Shown: positions 1-14,900 of the stretch, in pieces
How the letters are laid out: every line of letters starts with the position of its first letter
How positions within the stretch are numbered: the first letter of the stretch is position 1
Origin: Marthasterias glacialis
Lineage: Eukaryota; Echinodermata; Asteroidea; Forcipulatida; Asteriidae
Assembly (NCBI GenBank): GCA_911728455.2
Contig: OU452229.1
Span: 4,891,574 to 4,955,573, forward strand
Direction of reading: 5' to 3'
Length of the DNA: 64,000 bases
Position numbers and translations under genes: made by a program
Notes under the pieces: generated by a model
Told to the model about the DNA's origin: nothing
The model's input: the letters and a program-made list of their open reading frames with translations, nothing else
Databases searched by the model: none

Positions 1-1504
1 GCTGCATTGTTGTTGTTCTTAGTGTGCCTTAATTCCCCATATTTATTGTTAATGTTTTGGGGAGGTTTGTTTATTGATGTTTACATTGTTTTGTTTGTAA
101 TCTGTTTGGAAATTGTGATTGAACAATTTTAGGGGCCTATGGCATGGAGGAAGGATGGTGGGAGCATGGATGACGAAGGATAAGCCCCCCTCCATGGTAG
201 GAGTAGGGGTTGTGTGAATAAACACAAAACACAAACAGTTGGGGATCATTTGTATAATTTGAAGCAAATATGAAAAATCAAAACTTAACGAAATCAAGAA
301 ATCAAAGAAATCAAAACTCAAGAAATCAAAAATTAAAACTCCTTTCACAACGAACAACTTTCTCTGGAAACTTCTTGGGACATTTTGTTGTCCTTTCCAA
401 ACTTGAATGGCTATCCCTGCCCTGGCAAACTCCTGGGAAGTAGCCATTTCTAGGGAAATAGCTGCCCTTGTTTAAGGTAGTGTTATGTGAGATACAATTA
501 ATAACACGGGGAGTTAGCATACTGAGTGTTCATTTTTCCCTGGAAAACTGCATCAAGTGTGAATCGAACATGGGGTGGCAGTGGGGTTAAAACTCCCTTT
601 TGTAACATACAGGTAACATTAATTAGTATTTATCTTGAAAAAATTTTGTCATAAAACTATGGACTATGCTTCCATAGGTGTATGTGTATCCAGGATTTTT
701 GAGCTGGGATGGGGGAATGGGGAAGAAAATAAGTTGTTTAAAAAAATTAAGATACCTTTAGCATATTATATGACCTAAAAAAAAGGATTGCTGCTTGGAG
801 GGCGAGGGGTTGAGGCAGGGGTTAGGTAGGTGGAAGTTGCCCCCCCCCCCCTCCTCCTCCTTACACCTCTGAATACACCGCTACTTATATGTAACAAGAC
901 TTTTATGTTTTATGAGAAATACATGTACAATGTAGAGCCTTTGGGCTTCATTATACTTTCGTTTCTATACACATGTGTATTTATTTATTGATAGCACCAA
1001 TGTCTTTAAGGTTGTTTCTAAATTGTTTTTAGAACTTTCTGTGTTTCTCAGTAAATTTTGCAGGCCTTTTGAATGACCAAATAATTATTTTGATATGATT
1101 GTTTTAGTTTACTGCTTGTAAGTACTGTGCATTACCTTTTCCCCAGGATTTGTGTTTTAATTGTTGCCTACTGGAATGCTAAATTGCTGTTTGGAAGTGT
1201 TTATTATTTCACAGTAAACAAACTGCATGTTAAACACTGTAACACAACACTGCATGGAACCATAGAGCAACTGATACAATGTGATGAAATAAATGCTTAT
1301 TCAAGTCTAAACATGGTGGTTGCTATGGGTTTTGCCCTATTCAATCTCTAGATTTGAATAATGTTTGTATTTAAATCATTATTCATAGTTATAATTGAAT
1401 TTCGAATATAACTAAATAAAATGCGTAAATTGTACCCCAGTTTATGGTTACAAATCAAACAGTGTACAATGTGCAAGTGACAGGATGAATTGGAGACTTT
1501 TGTG
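1..1504. other. Upstream non-coding DNA
   Basis: No gene is recognised here. The open frames present are short, match no family known to me and lack supporting splice or codon signals. The stretch contains a C-rich run near 841-860 and an AATAAA at about 1286, which could be the polyadenylation signal of a gene lying to the left, but no coding exon of such a gene is visible. Confidence 0.5.
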
Positions 1505-1670
1505 AAATGCTCAGTTTTAGACGTTTGAGGAAAATACTGAATGTGGCAAACCGACGCAATGAGGTAGGGACTGAAAAACCAATCCACATGCAAGGTCCGA
1601 TCTGAAGCAGGATTCGAACCGGGGTTTGCAGAGTTGAAAGGCCGACAACAAAACCACTGAACCAAGCTGA
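1505..1670 (-). repeat. tRNA-derived SINE, family A (diverged copy)
   Basis: Read on the - strand, a tRNA-like head carries a B-box match (GGTTCGAATCC), followed by a conserved body with TTGCATGTGGATTGG and a CCTCAAACGTCTAAAAC-like segment. The same order of blocks recurs at 54970-55200 and 60418-60716, which defines the family. The body resembles the Deu-type core domain of deuterostome SINEs as I recall it. Confidence 0.7.
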
Positions 1671-1920
1671 TGACCACTGACTGTAAAAGTCTTTTGGTGT
1701 TGACCGCTGATATTTTCAAGGTTTTTTTCCCCTCACTGGAGAAATGCTGGACCAGAAAAAAAGGAGCCTCTTGGGTGACTCTGGTTTTGTTGATTGCTTG
1801 GGGTTTGGGGAAATTGTGCTCCAGTGTTTGTCAAGTAGTGCTGGGAAGCTTCAGCCTTCTCCAATCCCATAAACAACCCCACCCCACACCAAAACTGCAA
1901 ATCTCACCCACCCCACCCCT

Positions 1921-2140
1921 AAAAAAAAACTAATCAATAAACAAAGAAAGAAAGAAAAATATTTTAAAAAATAAGTAATATTGATAAATTAACAATACTA
2001 AATTCGTAATAAATCAATAAATAGCACAGCAAGTAATAAAAAAAAATACGGATTTTTAACATTTTAAACATTAAAATTATATAAAATAAAAAATAAAAAT
2101 GTTTAATACAAAAATATCAAATGGAGAGAGAGAGAGAGCT
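1921..2140. repeat. A/T-rich low-complexity DNA and short (GA)n
   Basis: The stretch is A-rich with many AATAAA-like runs and ends in a short GA repeat at about 2122-2137. No coding potential is seen. Confidence 0.7.
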
Positions 2141-2599
2141 TTTTCTGCTTCCTAGTTTAATGTGATTTATTTTGTTGTGTTTTGTTTTGTTTATGCCATG
2201 GCAACTCTGGGTTTTATATAAATAGATGTTTTATATTGGTTAAAGCTGAGATTCGACAGCTTTTACAAGTAAATAACTACAAATGGTGACCAAACCCACC
2301 ACACCCAGGCTGTATCCTGACATTTCGAGTTGATTATTTTCTAGTTTGAGTCCCGGCATGCGGGGGTAGGGTATTGGTCATTTTGTTGTGGAAAAACAGT
2401 GTGTCAACAGACTCGAAAAACATGCAGTCGTCAACCCATGTCACCCTTTCAACTTTCACTGAAATATGACACTTTGTTATTGTAACGATTAAATCGTGGG
2501 GGGTAACCTCATGGTTATTAACAAAAAGAACAAATCCAGAGTGTAAACTGAACCGAAAGTTATTTTTATGTACTTTTTAATGTCAACCTATCCGCATCC

Positions 2600-2935
2600 A
2601 TATCCCATGTCAACCCGCATTTCACTGGTACTCTGCCAAGTCAACGTCTTTAAAAAACGGGTCGTGAGGGTATCAGCGAAGTTCATCGTAGATTCTCCAC
2701 ACCCATTCATTCCTCGCAAAACACACAGGCGACGTTGACTCACCACATGCTATACCGTGTAGTTTTCCACAATATGCATCAGGGTTAACACACACAGTTT
2801 CCACAGCAAAACAGTTATTTAGTCACCGCCGTCTACCTTCCATTTACAAACGAACAATTATGTTAGTTGCGAAGTTAGGGTATTTGAAACAAGTTTAAAC
2901 AGTTCACTATGGTGACTGTTTTTGAAGATCTCTAG
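2600..2935 (+). promoter_or_regulatory. Likely 5' UTR and proximal promoter of SECISBP2L
   Basis: This stretch lies directly upstream of the start codon, is richer in CpG than the flanking A/T-rich DNA and shows no obvious TATA box. The transcription start cannot be placed from sequence alone. The codon immediately before the ATG is an in-frame TAG (2933-2935), so translation in this frame cannot begin further upstream in this exon. Confidence 0.4.
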
Positions 2936-2965
2936 ATGTCTGACGCCGACAGAAAACCACCCCAG
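2936..2965 (+). CDS. SECISBP2L: SECISBP2L exon 1 (coding part)
   Basis: It encodes ten residues, MSDADRKPPQ, and ends in CAG|GTAAGA (phase 0). A TAG stop directly precedes the ATG in frame. The assignment rests on phase, a strong donor and the fact that the next exon opens in frame with the conserved LSAEVEPFIP motif. The -3 base is T, so the start context is not ideal. Confidence 0.75.
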
Positions 2966-5900
2966 GTAAGATTCAAATCTGACTGAGAAAGTAAAATCAT
3001 AACTTCTTTTTTATTTACAACATTTGATGTCTGCACCCTGTTGTTGTTGATGTTGGTGTTAATACTGTAAGTGTTATTAACTTATAGGCTATATCATGGA
3101 GGTAAACCATGGTGTTTTTTTACCTTTGTTTTGCCCCTCCTTGTAAGCCAAAGTCAAGTGCCGCTTAATATGTGGAGATTCTGTCTATGGAGACTGTTCA
3201 AAGATGTTTGTTAAGACCACACCAACAATGACCAAGCTTGTTGTATTTGTAATTTTTTACTTCTAACTACTTCCATGTTTGCTTTGTGCTTGACCAATGT
3301 TTCCTTCCACTCCACTGGCTGGTTACATTGACGGTACATTCAACATTAATGATGTTGTCTTTTAAAGTTAACAGGTTTATTTTGTTTTTAAATGGATGAA
3401 AGAAAGTGGAAAAGTTTCCATATCCGACTGGCACTTTCTAAGGGATGTTTTTGATTTTTTAATTGATGTTGGGCTTTACCCTTTATTTCCTTTTTTTTTA
3501 TATTCTTCTCGACGAATTGGTAGCTAAAATTATTGACCTTAAAAAAGCGAAAAATCAAGCGGACATTTCATTGCGCGGCCTGAACTGTCGCGCATTCAGG
3601 CCCAAAGAAACTAAAATGGCCTTTAGCGAGTAACGTTGTCGAGCCCCAACGTACACATGAAAATGTTTTTTTTTTTCATGATTTCGACACTTTGTAATCG
3701 TTCAAAGTGCCTGTTCCTCTCTGTATATAATATTCTGTCAACCTTTCTGGACAGGTAAGGATAAAATTTGACCCAAATTAAGGGAGATTAAAGTGGCAGA
3801 TACGGCATTTTTGCCAAGAAAGGCCCTGACCCTGTGCAAGATGTCACACTTTCTTATTCACACCCGTACACCACCAGGCCCCATGCCATGCATGCAGAAG
3901 TGAAATTGAGCGGTGTCAATATGGTATTGTTACTAGAATATTATCCCTGAAAACACTGGAAAAACTTAAGGAAAACATTGGAATTGAAAAGGTTCTGGAT
4001 GACACCAGAAAAACTTCAAAAAACACATAAACACTGAATAGACCATGCGTCTGACGTCATGAGTCTCATAGAGACGTGTATAAGAAGTAGTGCCCTCACT
4101 GAGGTCAAAACGGCCGTAAGTTTACTGCAGGAAAACAACTGTGCATACTCTCTATAGTTACACTGGGTAGATGTTTCGTTTGTTCCCTGACATGATGTAC
4201 CGAAAGTATCACTGTTTGCATTGTATTCAACTTCTTCATGTCTCCCTCATTGCTTCTGTCGCTTTCACTGCGGCATATCGTGATTAAACACCATACTTAC
4301 GGAGATTGAGCTACACGGTCTCTTATCGCGTAAGTGTAAAGCCCGTGTTTAAGTAATGGACACTTAATATCATCATTTTAAAAGTATGTGTTGGCTACCT
4401 GTGTATACTTAGTATTACATCTAGCTATACATTCGCAAAAGGAAAAAAATTCAGGAACGCGTAAGAAAACGAAAAAGTCTCCATTTTTATAAGATTTTTA
4501 TTTGAATTTGTTTACACACTGTTTCTTCTTCATCTGATCCGCCCTGATGATGGGCATTCATTAATTGATGTTTGTGCCACTTTTCACGACTTAGGTAAAC
4601 ACACAACGCGTAGCTTATAAATGATTTGAGCTTGCACCGGAACAGCATAATGTAGCTTCAAAAAACACTATACACGCTTAACATTGTTTGATTTTTATAC
4701 ATCTCAGCACTGTAAATCGACAGAAGGAAAGGGAGGGCGTGGAGAAGTTGAATACAGGCCAACAGCATGATTTTGTCTTTGGATACTTTTATGATGTGCT
4801 TGAAATGTTAAAGAACAAGCTCTACGCTTTGTCTCAACACAATATTTTGCAGTACATGTAGGTTTCTGGTAGTTTTTCAGTTGTTTTCCATTAGTTTTCC
4901 AGTATTTCCCGGTATTTTCCCAGTATTTCCCAACAGTGACACCCACATTGAGGGTCACAGAATTCACACCTCTTAAACTTGCCGGATAATTTACATCAAG
5001 GAAACTCTCTGGCTCCCTCTGCTGTGCTGTGCTTTGCCACTGTACAAAAGTCAAGCATGCTGCTTTCACCTTTTGTCGTACTACCCCACCCCCTCTCGCC
5101 GCCCCTGAATTTTCATATTAAATTGACCTTTTAATTTTAGTTTTGCTTTCATATCCAAAGAATTTCTGAGGTAGTCTTGATTATTGAAACCTGCGGTCCT
5201 TGACCATAGTATTATTGTATTGTATGCTTAGATGTGTTCGTGTTGATTTGTTTAAGTGGTGAAAATCATAAAAAAAACTTAGAGCCCCAGCTCAACATTG
5301 GTAAACTGACTGTAAATTTGTCCCTTCTTTGCACAAATCTTGATATTTTTAGTAAAACCAACTGGTGAAAATGTCAGCTCACTTAGTTTTTTCATTTGCG
5401 AGAAAACGGTAAAAATGCATTCAGCATTTTTGTACGCATTCCTGTAGGCAGAGTTGTTGTCTCACTGAGACGAAAACTAATTTTTGATCTTATTTCATTT
5501 ATTATTTAAAAACAATGACACTTCCGGCAGAAATATTTCAAGGAGAGTTTTCTACCATCATTATCCTTATACCATGTAAGGTATAAATGGAAATCTGTGA
5601 ACATTTATGTTTTTCTTCTTACCAATGTCGAGCTGGGGCTTTAAATGCCTTGCCTGAAATTCCAATATTGAACAGGGTAGTGAAAGCGGTGTTTCGTCAG
5701 TGACTGTGTCGGGTTACAATCATCCCAACTCTTCAGGGGAAAGAGCAGAATTCAATAACCTTAAATACAAATTTACCTTAGCTGGTACATGTAATTATTT
5801 TTGGATGAAATCTGAAATGTACTGTGAGCTGTTTCTAAGTTTTCTCTGAATGAAACTTAAGTTCCCACATCTTTGTAGTGATGTGTTAAAATCTAAAAAT

Positions 5901-8900
5901 AAAATTGAGACTGCCTTGGTCGATTGAACGTTTGTCGCTGTTTTCTCTGAAATAGAATAAAAAACAGTTTTTGATTATGTGGTCATATTTATTTCTATGG
6001 TGTGTTTATTGAAAACTAGAAAATAGGAATTAATAGGAATTAAAAAAATCACACACAGTGATGTGTGTACTTTCCATTTGACTCTCTCTGACAAGATCAA
6101 AATAGCACTTTCAACGAGCGAGATGTGGAAATTAGGTTAAAGGGAAAGTTTGCCAATTCCAAATTGAAAGGGTCGAAAGATTGTGTTAACCCCCTAAGCA
6201 TTTTTACTAGGAGACCTCCTCAATCCATCATACTCCAACAATACACTTGTCGGGCCAGTACGCAATCCATGATACTCCCACAGAACACATACATGTATGG
6301 GGACAGTACACAACCCACCATACTCCAACAGGTCTTCTGCTGTTTGATTTTAACTGACTGGGTACGTTATGACATGGCTGTAGCTTGATTATTTGAGAAG
6401 TACAGTACCAAGCCCATCAATATCCAACAATACAGTTTGCATAATCATAGTACTTTCCACACTCATTCAAAGTCCAACAGGGCTGCATATCATACATGTA
6501 GTACTACTTTCCACACTCAGCCAAAGTCCAACACTAGTCCCCTGAACCATTTGTACTCAACCAGCCATAGTCCAACAGCAGAGGCAAGATTTACAGAACT
6601 CAACCATCCAAAGTCCAACAATAACCCCTGTTGGATTTTGACTGACCTGTGGTGGTTAGTGTTAAGGGCATTAAAATAATTAATTGAAAACATTTTTTTT
6701 TTGTATTTACAGACTGGCCTGAAGTTTCGTTTTATATGGAGAACCTTTACTATGATATCTTTTAATCAAGAGTCTGTTTTGTGTGAGATTTTGATTGATT
6801 TTTTTCCTTTTCTTTTCAGGGGACTCCACTGTCTGCCGAGGTAGAGCCTTTCATCCCTGGCCAGTCAAACTCGGCAAGACCTGGGCAGAATGTCCCCCAT
6901 AAACTCCAACATGAGCATAACAATTATCATCAAGCCCATGGCTCTGGTCACACCTATATGGGACACGCCCATCCTGGATCTATCCACCCCAAGATGGCCC
7001 CACCTACATGTAGCCAAAGTCACCAAGCTGTCCCCTCGTCTAATGGGGCAAGTTACACTCTGACAGAGTTACCACGATACCTGACTAACTGTTATCCATT
7101 TGTTCAAGACAGGTGAGATTGCATCAGTACTTGTGTGTAATGGTCCTCATGGCCCCTTAATGCTCATTTTCCTCTTGAAATGTTCCAGTTGTGATCTATT
7201 TTGTAAGGGATGGTTTGACTCTGTGGACCAATCCATTTTAATTTAATTTTGTGTGACCTGTGTCAGGGTTTGCCACTACAACTGGGAATGCTATTACCTT
7301 CGTGTACCACACTCAATTTTTAAGTTTTAAAACCCTAAACAAATCAGAACAGTCAAATTTCTGAAAACGAGGAGGGAAACATTTTTTAAAAGGGTGCTAT
7401 TTCACCGAAAGTTAGAAAAAAAATCACAAAAGAGGGAGCTATTTACTTAAGGTAGCGTCACCATTTTGTAACAATGACATGGACAACCTGCAATAGAGAA
7501 TTTTTCTTCCTCTGAGATGCAAGTGATCTGCTATTTCTTTAAGATAAAAAGAACTCCCAAATGATTACAGAAGTTTTGCGAGGAATGCATGCAACAATTT
7601 CTATAAAGGGTGATAACTTTGCTTTTTGCAAGGTCTGTCGGTGTGACCTTGCAGATTGACTTGAAGTGTTTTAATTTCTGACTTTTCAATATTGGCAGGT
7701 ACTGGGTACTTGTAATAAGGCGCAGGCTTTAACTCGTGTGACGCTAGCATTTTGTATAGTCGCGTCTTACATCATTAATTGGAGATGCCCGGTGCAAAAA
7801 TTAACACTCAGCAAATTTGAAGTACAGCACATCCCCATTGTATTTGACTACACCATTTGGAGCCAATTTCATTGAAATATTCTCAGCACTGAAAAGTCTG
7901 GATAAGCAGAAATTTGTTAGCAGCAAAACTGTGACTTGAGCCCCACTTTCACTTTACTAAGCAAAGAGCTTAAAAGCAAAAATTACTGCTTAACACTCTC
8001 TTTGCAATGTTAGAGAGCTGATGTGGAAAACATTTCTCTTTGAGAGTAACACTGGCACAAAGAAACTCTGACGTGAACAAAGATTCTCTTTGAAGCACCG
8101 GAATGTATGGTGTCTCCATTGAGAAAATGTTAAATTCACACATCGTGAATTGCAAAACCTCGGCTGTGAGCTACATGTATGGCCAAGGATTGCTGTTAAT
8201 CCGGAACCAAGACTAGACACTCCGTTCACTCTTGACTTACCTCCATTGAGCGGAAATACAATGAATTATTGGTGAAAGCCTCTCGATGTCTCGTAATCCT
8301 CATCTTGGAACAAAAGAACAAAGGTCTGGAATCTGGGATTACATAGTGGGCGAAAAATAGGCCAAATGTTCAGCATTATTGGTCCTCTTTTTGTGGGTGA
8401 AACGAAGCGTTGCACAGTGAGTGCATACTATGTGCACCCTCTGAAACAAAATGGCCAGGTGACCTTTGTTCTGTTTTTTTCATCAATTTAGTGTGTTTAC
8501 ACGTTGCCCGTTTGCTGCTTCGGAAAATATTGGCGTGTATACACGACATTCGGCCTCAAATGGTTAAGAATCCTTTACTTTTATCTTTAACATACAGAAT
8601 GATGGCCACCCATAACAAAAAAAAATTACATGCAACATTCAAAGCTCTATTCATCTGGGCCCAATTTCGTGGCTCTGCTTACCGCGGAATTCTACGCTTA
8701 TGCCCTGCCACGACCCATAGGAGTACGTGCTTTACAGGGCGCCGTAAGCGCAGAATTCTTTGGTAACCAGCACCATGAAATTTGGCCCTGATGATATCTC
8801 GTTTTGTATTTTGTTTTTAGTGCCACCGGCTCAGGTCACAAACCAGAGATGAGATGGCAATCATATCCCCCACACGTACAATCCTCTCCAGCAGTCAGCT

Positions 8901-11900
8901 CAGGACCTTCCTTTCCCCCTCCACCAGCAGACCTCTTCAGCAATCATCAGTATCCTCCTCCTCTTCAGTCGCCAAACTTTGTTATGCAATACCCTCAAGC
9001 ATACTTCCCACACCCTCAGGGGCACTCAGCATCTCAGCCCATGTCTCAGGGACCTATACCCATGCCCCAGGGGTCCTTCCAGGCGACGCCTGCACACTAT
9101 CCTGGATACTACCCTAATTACGCTGAGGGAAATCATGTGCAGATGGGGCCGTATCATCAGAGTAATGGGTACGGGCCGCGGGAACCTTCACAGAGGCAAA
9201 GTAGGGTAAGGTGTCTCGCTTTGTTTCCGTATATCTTTTTGATTTTATGTGGGAACCATAAAGAGAAAGTAGACTGAAGCCCTTACCCTGCTAAACGCAA
9301 TAAAATTTTAAGTTGTTGTATTTTATTACATTTAACAATCAACTCCAATCCCACACTCGTTGCATTGATTTGCATTTTACAGGGTAAAGGGCCTTAATGT
9401 GCAGTCAATTTCCCCATCAATTTTCTACGCATTACTGGCACACTTACCAGGGTAAATGTCCACTGCCAAGGCTGGTGTGAATCAGTTCACTTCACAATGC
9501 AACAGAATCCTGTTGCATTTTGTTGCACTTGGAAGGGTTTTCATTTCAACTATGTTGCATTTTGATGCGTTTCAGCAGGATGCCTAGAAAACGCCTGATG
9601 CAGGCCTTGATCTTAACCGAGGCCATCGAGGCCATTGGCCTCATGCCCTGTCGAGTTTGCTAGCGTGCCTTTCAGAAAAGTTGCACCGTAGTCACTACCA
9701 GCTTGGCCAGCATGCCAGTGTACAATTTCTCTGATTTGGCCAGCAAAGGCTTGCCCCCGTTTTTCTTAAGATCGAGGCCTGGCCTGACGGTGTTTAGGGT
9801 AGAGGATATCTCACTGACTTTACTCACTCTCTCCTAACTTTTGAGTAGGAAATCACTTCCACGTAAACGGGCGAAGACAAAAATTAAGGTTACAAGTTTG
9901 TGGATTCTAATTTTCTTTCACCAGCACTCCAGTAGCAGAGATGCTCACCTTAAAAGCAAGTCTCGGGGATCAGGTTCCTCAAGAGATGGCAGTTCATCAT
10001 CTTCAAGTGCAGAGGGCAGAAGGTATTCCAAGACCCTGGTGTGTGTGGATACTGGGTCCCAGACAGGTAAACATGGGTTTTTTTTGTCCAGCAACTGTTA
10101 CTTTGTCGAGTAGATTCATGGTTGTTGTTTGTCACTCAATTTAAAAAATATTAGAATCTAAAAATACATTTTGGGGTGACCAAAGAAAAGTTGACTGGAG
10201 TGGGAATTGAACCTTGTTTATGCATTATCGCAGAATATAATCACCAGGCATGATATTCTTCCTTCTAATAATCTGGTTTCTTATTTTTTTGCCCGCAGAA
10301 AAATCAGCAAAATTGTTATTAAATAGCCTCAAAAGCCTATCAAAACCTATACAAGTTGTACATTAATTGGTATGGCCAATAAGAATTTCCTACTTTTTTC
10401 CTCGGGCCAAATATCATGCCTGAATCACTCAATGAAATCTGGCTTTTCCCATTTCACCTGGCTTCGCCTCATGAAATGGAGTAGTCCTGATTTCACCTTG
10501 TGATTATATTCTGCGACAATGCACTCAAATGCATTGAAAATATGTGTGTAATAATTACATTGAGCCTGGACAGGTTACGGTCTGGGGGCCTCATTCCATG
10601 GAGCTGGTAAGCAGAAAATGGTACTTAATCAATTTTTCTGCCTAGCAAAAATTAGCAGGGAACCAGTCACATACATTAAATGGTATTTTGGGGCTGGTAA
10701 CTGGTTTCTGTTAAGCGAGATTTTACTGTGCTAAGCACTCTTTTTGTGTTTAAGAGCTTTATAACACTATGAAACTGAGTTAACATTAACTTGACCTAAA
10801 CAACTACTGCAGTTAGCGGTTGTGTTGTTTATCTTCAAATCATGTGATCAGCCTCAACAGGCATGTGTTTACTTTCTCAATTATGAATCTGGTTGACTTG
10901 AAGGGCACATGAATATTCATTACTTCTCTACCATGCAGAAAGTTTCACTTTTGTAATTTCTTTTTTTTTGCCTAATAGTTGTAGAACTATCTTTTTATCA
11001 ACCCTGCATTCATAAAATTAATAGAAAAGAAAGGTTTTGAGAAGAGTGTTTTACATTGTGCACGTGGACATGGTGGACAACTAATAATAAACTGGATTTA
11101 TATCGCGCTAAATTACTAAAGGATACAAGGCGTTGAACTAATAGTGGTTTTTAGAAAAGTTTTAATATTAAACTGTACCAAATGGAAATTAATAATTAGT
11201 TATGGTACAACAAGATCTGAATGAAGTGTTCTGCATTTTGACATAAAATTTGTCTAAATTCAGTCCTTGCCGATAATAATTTGCTGACCTCCTACCAATA
11301 TATATATATAGTTTGCTGGCATTTTTAAATAAGGTTCATAATTTTTTGTACAAGCTTTTCTCTTTTCTTTTGTCAAAATTTGTTAACTCGTGTAACTTTG
11401 AGCATTTCAGGGTTAAGCTTGTGCTGATATTAAAATTTACCATCACGATATGTCACCAGAATTTTTTTGTGTCTTTTGTCATATCCGACAATATGGTCTA
11501 TCAACACAAGCTTATCCAGGGCTTACCTGGCAGGCAAAATCTGAGGTTGCTCATTTGGGTAGGTTTTCATTGTGTACCCTAATTTCCACATAGAATAAAG
11601 TATTGTCCAAATTACAGCTAAATTACTTTGGAGATGTGCAGTATAATGTGCAGCCTTTGTTTGTATCAAACTTTGTTTATATCAAAAACTTTACACTGCC
11701 ATCTTCAAGAATGTAATTTTTTTTTTTTTGCCAATGAGCTGTGTACACTTTGTGCCCACAGGATGTCCAGTCTCTTTTGCTCTATTGGAAGCGTATGATT
11801 TCACGAGTCACACGGTTCATTAAGAATCTTTTCTTTTGTTGTCCAGATTTTCCAGATGATATAGCCAACAAGACTCTCGCTGAAAAGCCGAGCATGCTGA

Positions 11901-14900
11901 GACGTCACAAGTCAAAGCCGCGTCGTAAGTCTCAGGGAAACCAAACTGGTCAGGAAACCTCCACGTCTACTGACTCCGAGGCAGAGGCCGGAGCAGTGGA
12001 CAGTGACAGTGGCTACTACAGCCCGAAACATGCCAAGACCAACCAAACCTCTGTGGGAATGGCTACACAAGATGCAGCGACGGGACCCACCGTGAAAGTT
12101 CAGGGTTTCCAGCAGTATCCCAGTGCCGTTGTGAGTGCAGTGCCACGGCATGTCACCCAGTCACAGCAGCTGGTAGGATCTGCCATGTACGGTACATGTA
12201 CTCAAAACTCCATGCAACCAGTGGCTGGTTACAACACCACAACGCCGCAGATGGGGCAAGCTGCGAATAACTATCCCCCACCCCAACATTTACAGCTGCA
12301 CCATGGAATGCCCCCGAGGTTACAGCAACAGCCCATGGTACAACAACAGCATTTTCAGCAGCAGCCATTACAACAACATGCGCCGCAACATTTAAGCTAT
12401 GCCCGAATCCTTAGCCAGCAACCTCCACAGCGCCATCCTGTACCTGTGCCAAACCAACTTCAACCCAGACCTCCAGCATCAATGCAAAAGCAACCATCAA
12501 TAGAAAACATTCGTAACAACCAAACTTTTCATTCTGGATATACTCCAGGGAACAGAACTCCCCAACAGAAACCAGGAACAAAGTACATTCCAGCACACGA
12601 GAGTGCAGACACTGGCTCAAACCAGAATTCCAAACGAAAAAAGAAGAAGGATCGTAAGCGAGCCGGAAAAGGGGTTGAAGGTTCAGAGGAGCAAACCAGA
12701 GAAGCACCAGTGATACCAGCGCCTCCCCCTCCTGCCTTGACAGACATGGGGGATTTCCCTGAACTCTCCATCGGGGTCCCTGGAGGACCGGGCAGGGTGG
12801 ACGCCATGAACTCCCAACCACGCTCCTACAGTGCAATTCTTCAACAGCAGAAGACCGTCCAGATGAGACAAACGGTGAGTGTTTTTCCCCTAGTCAATAT
12901 AGACCATGTGACCTTGTCTGCAAAAAGAGTGACCATGTACAAGGCACAGTTCTGGGCTTTTCCTGGCAGGCAGGATCCTGCTTGCTAATATGAGAAATGT
13001 TTACATTTTGTACCAGAATTACTCTATCAAATTTTGTTGTGAGCACTCTGGTTAAATTTTCCTGCCCAATACCTGCAGATGTCTTTGCGGTGTAAAATGC
13101 TTTGTTTGCATGCATTCTGACTACTTCGTCTCTGTTTAGCTCAGAAAGATTGCAAAAATTGGAATTCTCTTAGTTTATTTTTTAATGAAATGAAACCAGT
13201 TGCACTCTGTACTGTATTTAAAAAAGGCAGGCATGGATGTTGCATAGGTTCTGCAATACACTTTGGTAATTAAATATGAAAAACACAGATTTATTTAAAT
13301 TCATTGGTTGATCCATTTTTAAAATAAATTTTGATACATGTACATGTATGAACATACTAAATTACTCTTAAAAATGTCAAAAATTGTCATTTTTAATCAT
13401 TTAACCGAGGCATTAGGTTAACTAGAAATATTAATAATGTAGGATGTAACATTAGTAAAATATTGTAAGACTAAACCATTGTCTTCCAATGAGTCAGTGG
13501 AAACGTTGACTTATTTGTAGTTACAGTGCTGTTGAATTACCATGTTACTGGAATGTGCAGTATCAATTTCCCGTAGGCGTGATTGCATGTCGATGCAATG
13601 CAATTTTCCACCCATGTTTTTTCCTGATTTTTCTCGCCGATAAATACCATGCTAATAAACATGTACTTGAGTATGCCTGTGCGTTTATGGTTATTTATGT
13701 AGGCAAGTAGCCGTTTTTTTGGTTTTTTTTAATGTGAAACGGTCGGTTACACGTGTTACCATCAGTTTTCAGAAACAAAGTTTACGGTTGAAAAAAAAAA
13801 CCTTTTACACGACTGTATATGATAAAAACCAGGGATGACATTCCTCCGGATTTTTCAAAATTATTGTTTCGGAATTTTTAAACAAAAAAATGGTGCTTGC
13901 CCCATCTACATTTAAGCACAGAATGCTGCCACTGATACGGGTTATGGCACGGTTGGTAGCCACCAAAACCTCCACCGGTGTTTCGAGGAATTTTTTTTTT
14001 CATCCACTCTAATCCCTGAAAAACATTGCGTCTTCATCACGTTTTCACTTTGAAAAATCATCCCAAGAAAAATACTGTAAAATGATCAGTTTGTTCATCC
14101 AGGGTATCCTAAATGTTAATTTTAGTAAAATAAAGCCCACAGGTTGTGTAGATTTTCTTAAACAAGCTCAAATTTCTGAGGAATTGTGCTCCGTCGACCA
14201 TGCTGTCGACTGCTCTAGTAGAGATCAGTGTTGCTTTCATGTTCGCACCACCAGTGACAACAATGCTGTATACTGCCTAGTAGCGGGCGCACCAGCGATA
14301 ATCCCTAGCATGCGCAGACAAGTGCAGTCCTTGGTGAAGGCGTTTTTGTATGCTATCAGTCACGTAATGCACAGGTATATTTCACCAACAGAGGGCGTGT
14401 GCTCTCATTCTAACACGTTGATCTGAAAGTGACCTCAATGTATTTTAAATAGCAAAGTAGCGAGATTCGGAAAAACTGTCAGCCTGTTATCATTAGAAAC
14501 GATGCGACTGCTTTTGCGTCACTCGGTTGTGCACTGTGAATTGTGTACATTGTGATCGCAATGTGGTGCGCGTTTCGCATTTAAAAATTATGTAAACGTG
14601 TAACAGGTCGATCGGTAAGCTAGCCGTGTCACCGGCACAGGTTTGTAGTTGAGCTTGTCAAACTTGTATAATTTACATGGTGCGGGGGAGGGGGTGGGTT
14701 GGTGAGATAGCGTTGATTGTCCTATTAAAAAAAAGTAAAGCTGTTTAAAAATAATATTTAAAAGCCTTACAGTCCCTGTTCCATCAAACTCTGTTGGACT
14801 GGGGACTGCATTAGTAAACTGATCATGCTTCACCATAATCAGAGTATCACAGTTCGGGTGTTGAGTTACCCATATGGTGTTTGAATTTGTTAGAGCATGT

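Larger units (their letters stand above)
2966..6819 (+). other. SECISBP2L intron 1
   Basis: The intron is 3.85 kb. It holds one MITE-1 copy (5283-5641) and a degenerate minisatellite with a CCAACA core (6215-6625). The rest shows no gene, RNA gene or recognised repeat; the open frame around 4704-5069 on the - strand matches nothing known to me. Confidence 0.75.

Noticed and set aside
49-447. 132-codon frame on the - strand
   Set aside because: Low-complexity Phe/Asp-rich translation of an A/T-rich repeat; no family match or supporting signals.
11741-11846. Coding sequence upstream of SECISBP2L exon 5
   Set aside because: The frame is open but intronic; only the acceptor at 11846 joins in phase to exon 4 and restores the conserved QTDFP motif.
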